A DNA stretch of 51,698 nucleotides from DALYDK01 sp964477125 (GTDB lineage Bacteria > Patescibacteriota > Saccharimonadia > Saccharimonadales > CAIOMD01), in contig CAYZCZ010000004.1 of the NCBI GenBank assembly GCA_964477125.1, positions 1 through 51,698 on the forward strand, given 5' to 3'. A program made the translations under genes and the position numbers. Positions 17,328 through 24,713 of this stretch are shown here, one piece after another. Below the pieces are notes generated by a model. The model saw only the letters and a list, made by a program, of their open reading frames with translations, was not told the origin of the DNA and did not search any database. The first letter of the stretch is position 1, and the number at the start of each line of letters is the position of its first letter.

Positions 17328-17365
17328 CTGGGCGGGTGCGGGCAGAAATGTCCAATCCCGCCCAG
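17328..17365 (+). other. GC-rich nested hairpin in the SPFH 3' untranslated region
   Basis: CTGGGCGGG (17328-17336) pairs perfectly with CCCGCCCAG (17357-17365). The loop holds a second stem, GGGCA/TGTCC, closed by a GAAA tetraloop (17345-17348). It lies just after the stop codon and about 35 bases before the terminator. Confidence 0.75.
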
Positions 17366-17401
17366 CCCCTGGGCATAAACTCTTAGCTTGTTAAAACAAC
17401 T

Positions 17402-17424
17402 ACACCCAGTTTGGGTGTTTTTTA
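17402..17424 (+). terminator. Intrinsic terminator of the SPFH gene
   Basis: ACACCCA (17402-17408) pairs with TGGGTGT (17412-17418), followed by a T run. The ilvE -10 box (TATAAT, 17428) follows directly, so ilvE is an independent transcript. Confidence 0.88.
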
Positions 17425-17439
17425 ATATATAATATTTGA

Positions 17440-18360
17440 ATGGCATTTATTTACGAAAACACATATTTTAAAGACGGCATCGTCCCAATCGACCAAGCGA
17501 AACTTAGCGTTGCTGGTTCGGCAGTACTTTATGGACTTAGCGTATATACAGTATTCCCAGTTGTGGTTAACAAGCAAGGGGATATATTAGCCTTTAGGTT
17601 AAAAGAACATTACGATCGTTTAATTAATTCGGCTAGCATTATTGGCATAGATACCTTTGCCCAAAACTGGACTTACGAAAAATTTATTAAGGCTACAAAG
17701 CAAGTAGTTAAGGCAAACAACCTAAAAGAAACTGTATTTGCTAGGGCGACAGTCCATATAGACGAACTTGTGCCAGGCACAAAATCACGCGGTTTAAAAA
17801 GTATTTTAAGCATTTTTCTGTATGAGGCTTCTAGCATATTGCCACAAGATGGAGCACGATTAAAAACTAGTGTGTGGAGACGAATACCCGACTACGCTAT
17901 TCCATCGCGGGCTAAGGTTAATGGCGCCTATGTAAACTCGGTACTAGCCAAACAAGATGCCATAGATAGCGGTTACGATGACTGCATTTTCCTAGACTCA
18001 AGTGGCCATGTTTGCGAGCTAAGTGCAGCCAATATTTTTATAGTACGCGAGAACCAGCTAATAACACCTGGAACCACCAATGACTTACTAGAAGGAATAA
18101 ATCGAAGAACTATATTAGAGTTGGCTGAACATTTAGGCATAAAAACAGTAGAGCGCGATATTGACCTAACCGAACTATATATTGCCGACGAGGTATTTGC
18201 ATGCGGTACAAGCGCCTACATCGCCCCAATAACAGAAATAGACGCCCGTGCCATAAATAATAAAAAAATAGGACCAATAACAAAACAATTAAAAGATAAG
18301 TACAGCAAAATATTAAACGCCCAAGACCCCGCATATAAACACCTGTTCACCAATGTTTAA
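17440..18360 (+). CDS. ilvE: Branched-chain amino acid aminotransferase (class IV)
   Basis: This PLP enzyme interconverts Leu/Ile/Val with their 2-oxo acids. The 306-residue protein starts with YENTYFKDGIVPIDQAKLSV and has the PLP Lys159 in RAKVNGAYVNS, followed by ALxSGYDD-like GYDDCIFLDSSGHVCELSAANIF, and ends with the usual substrate loop CGTSAYIAPITEID. Other class IV members (D-amino acid aminotransferase, aminodeoxychorismate lyase) are less likely by these motifs. TATAAT ends 6 bases before the ATG, indicating a leaderless transcript. No other branched-chain synthesis gene is present. AT-rich codon use contrasts with the GC-rich genes on both sides. Confidence 0.88.
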   Translation: MAFIYENTYFKDGIVPIDQAKLSVAGSAVLYGLSVYTVFPVVVNKQGDILAFRLKEHYDRLINSASIIGIDTFAQNWTYEKFIKATKQVVKANNLKETVFARATVHIDELVPGTKSRGLKSILSIFLYEASSILPQDGARLKTSVWRRIPDYAIPSRAKVNGAYVNSVLAKQDAIDSGYDDCIFLDSSGHVCELSAANIFIVRENQLITPGTTNDLLEGINRRTILELAEHLGIKTVERDIDLTELYIADEVFACGTSAYIAPITEIDARAINNKKIGPITKQLKDKYSKILNAQDPAYKHLFTNV

Positions 18361-18369
18361 ACTATACTA

Positions 18370-18398
18370 TTGACTTTTTATCTTATTTATGTTAATAT
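18370..18398 (+). promoter_or_regulatory. Promoter of the high-GC repeat-protein gene
   Basis: TTGACT (18370-18375), a 17-base spacer and TAATAT (18393-18398). The predicted start near 18405 gives a leader of about 175 nt before the ATG at 18581. Confidence 0.7.
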
Positions 18399-18404
18399 TA
18401 TGAA

Positions 18405-18580
18405 CGAGTGGCGTAGTTTTTACGCCCTTGTATTTTTGACAAGCAGACCAGCCCCACCCCAATAAATTCATGTGAGCTCTGAGTATACCTAAATTTTAGA
18501 TATACTCGTAGCCCACATGAATGCAAGTTGTCAGTACAGGCATACCGCTTGTACGCTTGCCTCAAGGAGTGGAGAGAAAA
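18405..18580 (+). promoter_or_regulatory. Folded 5' leader of the repeat-protein gene
   Basis: Three hairpins are visible: GGCGTA/TACGCC (18410-18426), CTTGT/ACAAG just after it, and a long one at 18466-18522. In the last, ATTCATGTG pairs perfectly with CACATGAAT and, across an internal loop, GAGTATA (18481) pairs with TATACTC (18501). AGGCA/TGCCT near 18537-18562 may form a fourth. Ribosome-binding signals AAGGAG (18564) and GGAGAG (18571) follow. Confidence 0.6.
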
Positions 18581-19075
18581 ATGAACTACAAAGCACGATT
18601 TATACTCGAACACTGCGGCGGATTTACAAAACGCCAATACAACCTGTACCTCTCTGTGAATACCGACGATGAGTTCATCGCGGAACTCAAGAGGTTGCCG
18701 GTGTTCACCTACATCGACGACAGCAGGGAGAGTTGCAGCAAGCTGTTTGTCCACATCAACCCGACGTACGACCTAGAGGAAATCCGAGCAATTATCAAAC
18801 CTCTGGTCAATGCACTGGAAATGCGTGCAGGCCGCCCAGACGGCTATGCATTCGAACACTGTGGACCGAATCACGAATACTACCTGTACCTCTCTGTGAA
18901 TACCGACGATGAGTTCATCGCGGAACTCAAGAGGTTGCCGGTGTTCACCTATGTCCGCGACGACAGGGAGAGCTGCAGCAAGCTGTTTGTCTCGGTCAAC
19001 CCCGTCATCGGTGTCAAGAGCGCCGAGCGACAGATCCGAACGCTGGTAAAGGCACTCGCCGAAAGGCAACGCTAG
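18581..19075 (+). CDS. Two-repeat protein of unknown function, high-GC gene
   Basis: The start at 18581 is set by AAGGAG and GGAGAG sites; an in-frame ATG at 18521 lies inside the leader hairpin. The 164-residue protein is two tandem copies of an 80-residue unit. Each begins near a Phe-Glu/Leu-Glu-His-Cys motif, then YLSVNTDDEFIAELKRLPVF, then RESCSKLFV and a C-terminal helix with IRxLVKAL-like pattern. It looks like a small alpha/beta domain with two conserved Cys per copy, no signal peptide and no membrane segment. Base composition is high (32 G/C of 60 in 18661-18720). I do not recognise the family. Confidence 0.72.
   Translation: MNYKARFILEHCGGFTKRQYNLYLSVNTDDEFIAELKRLPVFTYIDDSRESCSKLFVHINPTYDLEEIRAIIKPLVNALEMRAGRPDGYAFEHCGPNHEYYLYLSVNTDDEFIAELKRLPVFTYVRDDRESCSKLFVSVNPVIGVKSAERQIRTLVKALAERQR
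18642..18951 (+). repeat. Tandem duplication with a perfect 70-bp core, period 240
   Basis: Bases 18642-18711 are identical to 18882-18951. The offset is 240 bases, exactly 80 codons, and flanking bases of the units are diverged. It lies inside the repeat-protein gene. Confidence 0.95.
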
Positions 19076-19083
19076 CACCAGCC

Positions 19084-19173
19084 GGTGTGATAAGCAGATA
19101 CTAAGAATACTGCATACCACACCTTGGCTTCGACTGGGTTTGGTAACATTATTCTTGGTCTGCTTGTCACACC
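19084..19173 (+). other. Large multi-stem hairpin in the repeat-gene 3' untranslated region
   Basis: GGTGTGA (19084) pairs with TCACACC (19167-19173), AGCAGA (19093) with TCTGCT (19159), and AAGAATA (19103) with TATTCTT (19150), separated by small internal loops. The apical loop can form a further ACCACACC/GGTTTGGT stem with one mismatch. The last bases overlap the terminator, so the two folds compete. Confidence 0.75.
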
Positions 19174-19216
19174 ACCTGTATCTTGATAATAATCAAGCCA
19201 CAGGTGGTGTTTTTAA
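19169..19216 (+). terminator. Strong intrinsic terminator of the repeat-protein gene
   Basis: ACACCACCTGT (19169-19179) pairs perfectly with ACAGGTGGTGT (19200-19210), with an inner CTTGAT/ATCAAG stem, followed by a T run. Confidence 0.92.
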
Positions 19217-19279
19217 AATAAAATTATTTGCTAGCATATCCTACTGGAACCAAAAACTTAAAACCTATAAACTAATAAT

Positions 19280-20235
19280 ATGAAACTTTATAGTTGGAAT
19301 GTTAATGGCATTAGGGCAGTTGTCAATAAAGGTGCTTTTCAGGAATTTATAAAGACTCAAAAGCCCGATATATTAGGATTGCAAGAAACCAAAGCCATGC
19401 AGGGGCAGGCCGAAATAGACTTGCCAGAATATAGCGAACATTGGAACAGTGCCGAGAAAAAAGGTTACAGTGGAACAGCTATATTTAGTAAGCCAAAACC
19501 TATGTCTATTATTAACGGCATACCGAAGGAAATTTCAGATCAATTTGAACCATTTAAAGATAGCTATGGAGACCCGTTAAATGAGGGCAGGGTAACAACT
19601 GCAGAATATGATAATTTCTATTATGTAACTGTATACACCCCAAACAGTAAGGGCGATTTAACCAGAGTGGGATTGCGACATAAAGCCTGGGACCCAGCTT
19701 TTTTGGCATTTTTAAAGCACTTAGAAAAAACCAAACCAGTTATTTTTAGTGGTGACTTAAATGTGGCCTATGGTGAAGACGACTTGGCTAACCCCAAAGC
19801 TAATGTAGGTAAACATGGCTTTACAAACGAAGAGAGAGAAGGCTTCCAAAAATTTTTAGATGCCGGCTTTATAGATACTTTTAGAATTTTTACCCCCACC
19901 GGCAATGGCCACTACACATGGTGGACCCATTGGGCTAACGCACGAGCCCGTAATGTTGGCTGGCGCATAGACTATTTCTTAGTTAGTGAAAAACTGAAGG
20001 ACAAAGTAAAATCTGNNNNNNNNNNNNNNNNNNNNNNNNNNNNNNNNNNNNNNNNNNNNNNNNNNNNNNNNNNNNNNNNNNNNNNNNNNNNNNNNNNNNN
20101 NNNNNNNNNNNNNNNTGGCGCATAGACTATTTCTTAGTTAGTGAAAAACTGAAGGACAAAGTAAAATCTGCCAATATTCATGCTGATGTTTTAGGTAGCG
20201 ACCATTGCCCCGTAAGCATAGAGCTGGATTTATAA
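19280..20235 (+). CDS. xth: Exodeoxyribonuclease III, interrupted by an assembly gap
   Basis: This AP endonuclease/3'-5' exonuclease shows MKLYSWNVNGIRA, LGLQETKA (metal Glu), SGTAIFSK, VYTPNSKGD, FSGDLNVAY (Asp-Asn) and, past the gap, GSDHCPVSIEL (catalytic Asp-His). The gap at 20016-20115 sits inside the gene. Bases 19961-20015 are repeated exactly at 20116-20170. Joining 19280-20015 directly to 20171-20235 restores one open frame of 266 residues, so the gene is almost certainly intact. The stop TAA shares a base with the ATG of the next gene (TAATG), implying an operon. Confidence 0.93.
20016..20115. other. Assembly gap (100 N) inside xth, 55-base duplicated flank
   Basis: Exactly 100 N; the 55 bases before it are repeated exactly after it. 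Removing the N and one copy restores the xth frame. Confidence 0.97.
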
Positions 20236-20972
20236 TGCAGAACAAGCAACCGTTAGCAGTATTTGATATAGATGGCACTGTTTTTAGGTGGCAATTGTTT
20301 CATGAACTAGTGGCCGAACTTGGAAAACAAGGCTTATTCCCGCAAGAGGTTGCTAAAAATATAGAAGATAAGTTTTTCCAGTGGCGAGCATTACAAGCTA
20401 GTTGGGCAGATTATGAAAACGAAATTGTAAATGCCATACAAACTAACATTGTAGAAATACCGCCAAGTAAACTTAACGAATGCGCCCAAATAGTAATAGA
20501 TAGGTCCGGCCACAAAGTCTATAACTATACATCCAACTTAGCTAAGAAACTAAAATCCGAAGGCTACTATTTGCTTGCAATTACTGGTTCGCAACAAGAA
20601 ATAGCCGAATTATTTGCTAAAAAACATGGCTTTGACAACTGTATAGGTTCACTTATGAAAATTGATGAACAGGGTAATTATACAAAAGACTACGAAAGGT
20701 TTGTCATAGGCAACAAAGCGACAATCTTACAAGAATTTTTGAACCAAAACGGTTTTAGCTTAAGTGCTAGCTACGCCATTGGCGATAGTGCAGGTGACAG
20801 TCAACTCCTGGAATTAGCCGAATACCCTATAGCATTTAACCCAGACGATGGCTTGCTAAAAATTGCACAAGCTAATAATTGGCCAGTAGTAATTGAACGA
20901 AAAAATTTAGCTTATACCCTTAGCCCAAATATTACTGGTGATTATTATTTAACCGCCACCGATAGTTTTTAA
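20235..20972 (+). CDS. HAD-superfamily phosphatase (SerB-like, subfamily IB)
   Basis: The start is the ATG overlapping the xth stop, giving 245 residues. HAD motif I is AVFDIDGTVF (nucleophile and acid Asp), motif II is LLAITGSQQE, motif III the Lys in GNKATIL, and motif IV AIGDSAGDSQLLELA. The helical cap between motifs I and II fits subfamily IB, which includes phosphoserine phosphatase and related enzymes. The substrate is not resolved. It is the second gene of an apparent xth-HAD-ribokinase-like operon. Confidence 0.85.
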   Translation: MQNKQPLAVFDIDGTVFRWQLFHELVAELGKQGLFPQEVAKNIEDKFFQWRALQASWADYENEIVNAIQTNIVEIPPSKLNECAQIVIDRSGHKVYNYTSNLAKKLKSEGYYLLAITGSQQEIAELFAKKHGFDNCIGSLMKIDEQGNYTKDYERFVIGNKATILQEFLNQNGFSLSASYAIGDSAGDSQLLELAEYPIAFNPDDGLLKIAQANNWPVVIERKNLAYTLSPNITGDYYLTATDSF

Positions 20973-20973
20973 A

Positions 20974-21765
20974 ATGAATGACCACTGGCGAAAACAAACA
21001 CACGACAAGCCACTTTTCCCAGATATAATTTGGAATAAACCAGAACAAAAAAGCCTAGCGGGTAAGTTGCTAATTATTGGGGGCAACCTACACAGTATTA
21101 ATGCCCCTAACTTAGCCTATAACCAAGCCCTTAAAGCTGGTGTTGGCGACTGCAAAGTTGTAATGCCTATAAGCACAAGAAAAATGTTTGGTAAAAATCC
21201 GCCCCTTAATATTGAATTTTTAGATACTACCCCAAGTGGTAGTTTTAGCTTAAAAGCTTATGAAGACATATTACAATTAACCAATTGGGCCGATGGCATA
21301 TTATTTGCAGGTGATATAGGCAAAAATAGCGAAACATCTATATTGGTTGAGGAATTATCAAAGCTAAATATCCCTAAAACATTCGTAAATGATTGTGTGG
21401 AACCGTTTATTCACAGTCCCCAATATATCTTAAATGATATAAATAGCTTACTTGTATTAAACTTCTCACAACTACAAAAGATATCCCAAAATATAAAATC
21501 GCCTAGTGCTTTTACTTCAACTTTAGAAATTGCCCAAATAGTAGAAAGATTACACCTCTTTACTAAAGCTATTTCTGCAGGTTTAATTACTGAACATAAT
21601 GGAATTATCTATTTTGCACTGAATGGCAAAGTAGTAACAACCAACCTTGATCATACTGAGGATTGCTCGCTATCAGTAGCTAGCGAAGCTAGTGTATGGT
21701 GGTTACATAACCCAAGCCAAATGCATGAAGCAGTTTCAACGGCTATTAGTCAGGTAAAATTATAA
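20974..21765 (+). CDS. Ribokinase-like protein resembling NAD(P)HX dehydratase (NnrD)
   Basis: The ATG lies one base after the upstream stop. The 263-residue protein resembles the C-terminal YjeF/NnrD family: KLLIIGGNLHSINAPNLAYNQALKAGVGDCKVVMP at 28-62 parallels the glycine-rich start of those enzymes, and NWADGILFAGDIGKNSET parallels their middle. The usual C-terminal catalytic GxGDxLxG motif is not evident; the matching place reads NLDHTEDCSLSVASEASVW. It may be a diverged or inactive member, or have a changed substrate. The NnrD family repairs hydrated NAD(P)H; assigning that here is tentative. Confidence 0.55.
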   Translation: MNDHWRKQTHDKPLFPDIIWNKPEQKSLAGKLLIIGGNLHSINAPNLAYNQALKAGVGDCKVVMPISTRKMFGKNPPLNIEFLDTTPSGSFSLKAYEDILQLTNWADGILFAGDIGKNSETSILVEELSKLNIPKTFVNDCVEPFIHSPQYILNDINSLLVLNFSQLQKISQNIKSPSAFTSTLEIAQIVERLHLFTKAISAGLITEHNGIIYFALNGKVVTTNLDHTEDCSLSVASEASVWWLHNPSQMHEAVSTAISQVKL

Positions 21766-21785
21766 CGCGTGTTCTCGCTGAGCTG

Positions 21786-21814
21786 TTGACTATATTTGTT
21801 TTTTATTTTATTGT
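21786..21814 (+). promoter_or_regulatory. Promoter of the putative nuclease-fold gene
   Basis: TTGACT (21786-21791), a 17-base spacer and TATTGT (21809-21814). The ATG at 21823 is 8 bases after the -10 box. Confidence 0.6.
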
Positions 21815-21822
21815 AGTAGTCC

Positions 21823-22899
21823 ATGTCTTATAATAACACTTACCGTCCCAATCGATCTGGAAAGAGAATGCCTGACACAATAGAGTCTGAGCGTCTTTTA
21901 GCCTTGGCACAGAGATACAACCAAGAAAAGGAAATTGACATTAGGATAAAACCTGAAGCCCAATTAACTCCAGCAAGTTTGATTAGCCAAACGGGAATAA
22001 CATTGTCTGACAGCCCAATACACAACCGGCAAGAGCAATTGTTTGATTTTTACAATTGTATGATTAACAATTTTGAAATCGAAAAGCTTAGCCCGAACCA
22101 AAAAGTTATAACTGCCCAAGCTGGTTTAGAGGCTTTATCGATTGCGCCAATTGCCAATTACCCAGAGTGGTACAACTCCATATCATACCTTTTTGAAGAT
22201 GCAGTAGCCGAAATGTTCGACACGGGTGAAATATACGATGCCGCAAGATGGCAAACCCATCTAATAACTATGCCGTTGCATAAATATATTAAGCAAATAC
22301 CTAGCACAAAAAGGGTCCAAGTAAAATCTAATAAAAATCGGGACTCCTTAATTGAAATTAGCCTAAAGCTTAATGAATACCTGGATTATTGGAGAAAAGA
22401 GCTCAACAATGACCAAATCAATCATATTTGTGGGACTGCCAACGAACTAACCGTATTAGCTTCTCTTGGGAATGGTTCTTTAGCCAACCAAAACTTATTC
22501 GCCTTACCAAGCTATGAATGGGAAGATTCAAGTGAAACCAAGTTTGCGCACAATAGCACTGCGGAGCTAAAAGGATTCGATATTCGATTACACAATTTCC
22601 GTACTGGTGAAATAACTAAGCTACAAGTAAAATCTTCTGCCAATCAGGAGAAAAAATACCAAGAAGATATAATTATCATTCGAAGCAGTGAAATAACAAA
22701 AGAACTTCACGAAAAAACTGGGATACGAATAGATCAGTTATGGAAACTAGCGATTCTCCCAATTGATAACAAGCAAAAGAATCAAGTACTAGATTTTATG
22801 CATGGTTACATTTTAAGAAAAAAGGCGGAACATGACCAAAAACAATCATTAAAAAGAGAGAATGACCCCAGATTTAAAGGCTTATTAAAATTTAGCTAA
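21823..22899 (+). CDS. Uncharacterised protein, possible PD-(D/E)XK nuclease fold
   Basis: This 358-residue soluble protein is of no family I can name with certainty. The N-terminal half is helical and begins with a basic, disordered-looking stretch (SYNNTYRPNRSGKRMPDTIESERLLALAQRY). The C-terminal part (about residues 200-300) has an order typical of restriction-endonuclease-like folds: GTANELTVLASLG (helix with Glu), KGFDIRLHNFRTGEITK (Asp strand) and LQVKSSANQ (a QxK version of the E-x-K strand). If correct, it may bind or cut nucleic acid. It is monocistronic with its own promoter. Confidence 0.5.
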   Translation: MSYNNTYRPNRSGKRMPDTIESERLLALAQRYNQEKEIDIRIKPEAQLTPASLISQTGITLSDSPIHNRQEQLFDFYNCMINNFEIEKLSPNQKVITAQAGLEALSIAPIANYPEWYNSISYLFEDAVAEMFDTGEIYDAARWQTHLITMPLHKYIKQIPSTKRVQVKSNKNRDSLIEISLKLNEYLDYWRKELNNDQINHICGTANELTVLASLGNGSLANQNLFALPSYEWEDSSETKFAHNSTAELKGFDIRLHNFRTGEITKLQVKSSANQEKKYQEDIIIIRSSEITKELHEKTGIRIDQLWKLAILPIDNKQKNQVLDFMHGYILRKKAEHDQKQSLKRENDPRFKGLLKFS

Positions 22900-22965
22900 A
22901 ATAACTGCCAAAACAACTAAAGAGGACTTATAAGCACTTACAGTATTTAGCAATCTTAAAAAATG

Positions 22966-23020
22966 TAAAAACCCAAGACAAGCTTGGGATTTTACATTTG
23001 GTACCGCAGGCCGGACTTGA
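22966..23020 (-). repeat. First copy of the 55-bp tRNA-Leu 3' end plus terminator
   Basis: Identical to 23126-23180 and 23281-23335. On the minus strand it holds the last 22 bases of tRNA-Leu including CCA, then the CCCAAG/CTTGGG terminator. The tRNA upstream half is absent here. Confidence 0.9.
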
Positions 23021-23125
23021 CTTTGCACCAAAACAAAATTAGTTTTGGAAGCAAACCCCTTCGGGGCTAAAGGCGGCCAACAGCAGACATGCTGTTGTCG
23101 TTCAAATCTGCTACGTTAACAAATT
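23021..23125 (-). other. Structured 105-bp insert between tRNA-Leu 3' repeats
   Basis: No reading frame of note. Hairpins visible on either strand: TTTGC/GCAAA plus CCAAAAC/GTTTTGG (23021-23055 region), CCCC-TTC-GGGG near 23057, and AACAGCA/TGCTGTT near 23080-23097. On the minus strand the transcript would end in the tRNA-Leu 3' repeat and terminator. Unidentified; possibly a small RNA or a remnant of an element inserted at the tRNA. The region 22900-22965 shows nothing. Confidence 0.45.
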
Positions 23126-23335
23126 TAAAAACCCAAGACAAGCTTGGGATTTTACATTTGGTACCGCAGGCCGGACTTGANNNNNNNNNNNNNNNNNNNN
23201 NNNNNNNNNNNNNNNNNNNNNNNNNNNNNNNNNNNNNNNNNNNNNNNNNNNNNNNNNNNNNNNNNNNNNNNNNNNNNNNNTAAAAACCCAAGACAAGCTT
23301 GGGATTTTACATTTGGTACCGCAGGCCGGACTTGA
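23126..23335. other. Assembly gap (23181-23280, 100 N) flanked by two 55-bp copies
   Basis: The 55 bases at 23126-23180 are repeated exactly at 23281-23335, on either side of 100 N. They are probably one locus: the contig ends overlap and the tRNA continues through. Confidence 0.92.
23282..23303 (-). terminator. Intrinsic terminator of tRNA-Leu
   Basis: CCCAAG (23287-23292) pairs with CTTGGG (23298-23303). On the minus strand the stem is followed by five T. It lies about 10 bases past the tRNA CCA end. The same terminator is present in the other two copies. Confidence 0.85.
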
Positions 23336-23400
23336 ACCGGCACGAGCTAATGCTCACAAGATTTTGAGTCTGGCGTGTCTACCAATTCCACCACTGCGGC
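23314..23400 (-). tRNA. tRNA-Leu (anticodon CAA)
   Basis: An 87-nt class II tRNA read on the minus strand. The acceptor GCCGCAG pairs with CTGCGGT (one G-U), with discriminator A and encoded CCA. The D arm contains TGGTAGACACG, the anticodon loop CTCAAAA gives CAA, the long variable arm is GTGAGC-ATTA-GCTCGT, and the T arm GCCGGTTCAAGTCCGGC is standard. The second anticodon-stem pair appears to be a C-U mismatch. Confidence 0.93.
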
Positions 23401-23482
23401 TCGTTATTATTTTTACCTCTTATGGACCATAGGTAAAGCACGATAATTGTACTATAATAACTACTATATTTAAACCTTAAGC

Positions 23483-24700
23483 ATGAGTAAAGACAATATA
23501 TTACCACTTCCTAGTAGCGAGGGAACTGCCTTGCCGAAAAATCCTGGTCCAACTGCAGACCCGGCTTTAAATGTTATTCGTAATAAAATCGATCACTTAT
23601 ACGAAAAAGAACCTAGCGCCAAAGATGAAGCAAAAGAAATTGCCCAGGTTGGAGTTCATTCTAAGCATCAAGCCTTTATGGACCAGCTTCAAAAATCCGG
23701 TGCCAGCTTATCTCAAATACAAACAACATGGCATAAGTACTACGAGAGCTTACCCGACAAAGAAAAACACCAAGTTTGGCGTGAATTTTACCAAAACCAA
23801 TCACGAACATCTAACAGCCGACTAACCCATAAAAAAGTTGTATTAAACAATATGCAAAGTCAACCAGCCACGCACCCAACGAACTACAGGAACCAAACAA
23901 CTCCCCATAATGGTAAACCTGAAATGACTGGGGAATCACTTAAGCAAAAAATAGTAAATACTGCTTCTGCAAGGGGCAAACTAAAGCCTAAGCATCATTT
24001 TCAATCACTACTATTTGGCATGAGTATGGGCCTGATAGTTTTAGCTATTTTTATGTTTGGATTTTTTAATGAAAGATTTATCGCTCCTTTTATAAGCCCA
24101 AGCAAAACCGCTAGTAGTAGCCCAATTATTCTTGACCCTAATAGTTCTGGCAAGGTAGGACCTGAGCCTAAGCTAGTAATTCCAAAGTTGAATGTAGAAG
24201 TGCCTGTTGTGTACAACGTTCCAACAAACGAAGAAAAAGATATCCAAAAAGGACTAGAAGATGGTGTAGTTCATTATCCAACCACGCCAGTGCCTGGCCA
24301 AAAAGGCAATGTGGCAGTGGTTGGTCATTCATCGAATAATATTTTTAACCCAGGAAAATATAAATACGTTTTCACTTTGCTTAATAAGCTTCAAGAAGGC
24401 GATACTTTTTTCATGAATTATAACGGCCAAAGATACGTATACAAAATATACAAGCGTCAAATAGTTAAACCGTCCGATGTTTGGGTACTTGGACCACAAA
24501 CAGATAAAGAGTCTACGGCTACTTTAATCACTTGTGACCCTCCAGGAACCAACGTAAACCGCTTGGTGCTGGTAGGTGAGCAAATATCGCCAGAACCACT
24601 TAAAAACGTTGCAGGAGCCTCTACTACCACCAGCCTTCAACAACCATCAACAGTACCTGGCAATTCAAAGAGTCTCTTCGATAGAATCTTCGGAAGATAA
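23483..24700 (+). CDS. Sortase family transpeptidase with long N-terminal region
   Basis: This 405-residue protein has a cytoplasmic Lys/Gln/Pro-rich N-terminus of about 170 residues, one membrane segment (about 176-198) and an external sortase barrel. Catalytic residues are His282 (VVGHSSNN), Cys351 (LITCDPPG) and Arg360 (NVNRLVLVGE). Sortases attach proteins to cell wall or polymerise pilins, so it presumably acts on surface proteins of this Gram-positive-like envelope. It opens just after tRNA-Leu on the other strand. The long intracellular region resembles those of other single-pass proteins nearby (26367-27524, 43032-43742). Confidence 0.9.
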   Translation: MSKDNILPLPSSEGTALPKNPGPTADPALNVIRNKIDHLYEKEPSAKDEAKEIAQVGVHSKHQAFMDQLQKSGASLSQIQTTWHKYYESLPDKEKHQVWREFYQNQSRTSNSRLTHKKVVLNNMQSQPATHPTNYRNQTTPHNGKPEMTGESLKQKIVNTASARGKLKPKHHFQSLLFGMSMGLIVLAIFMFGFFNERFIAPFISPSKTASSSPIILDPNSSGKVGPEPKLVIPKLNVEVPVVYNVPTNEEKDIQKGLEDGVVHYPTTPVPGQKGNVAVVGHSSNNIFNPGKYKYVFTLLNKLQEGDTFFMNYNGQRYVYKIYKRQIVKPSDVWVLGPQTDKESTATLITCDPPGTNVNRLVLVGEQISPEPLKNVAGASTTTSLQQPSTVPGNSKSLFDRIFGR

Positions 24701-24713
24701 AAATAGCTATTAG

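Noticed and set aside
18400..18465. A 21-codon frame (MNEWRSFYALVFLTSRPAPPQ) at the start of the repeat-gene leader, resembling a third leader peptide
   Set aside because: Its ATG lies only one base after the -10 box, so the predicted transcript starts inside the frame. There is no terminator with a competing arm before the ATG of the gene.
16352..19075. Contamination or chimeric assembly as the explanation of the high-GC genes
   Set aside because: Both are embedded in continuous sequence without N, with AT-rich promoters of the local style and terminators, and they are separated by a normal AT-rich ilvE. Contamination would not be expected to insert twice at gene boundaries, although read mapping would be needed to exclude it.
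20205..20234. Longer N-terminus for the HAD phosphatase beginning at 20205
   Set aside because: Those codons lie inside the end of xth in another frame, and the HAD motif I needs only the ATG at 20235.
23067..23343. Open frames that run across the 100-N block
   Set aside because: They are open only because N has no stop codon; the flanks are tRNA and terminator sequence.
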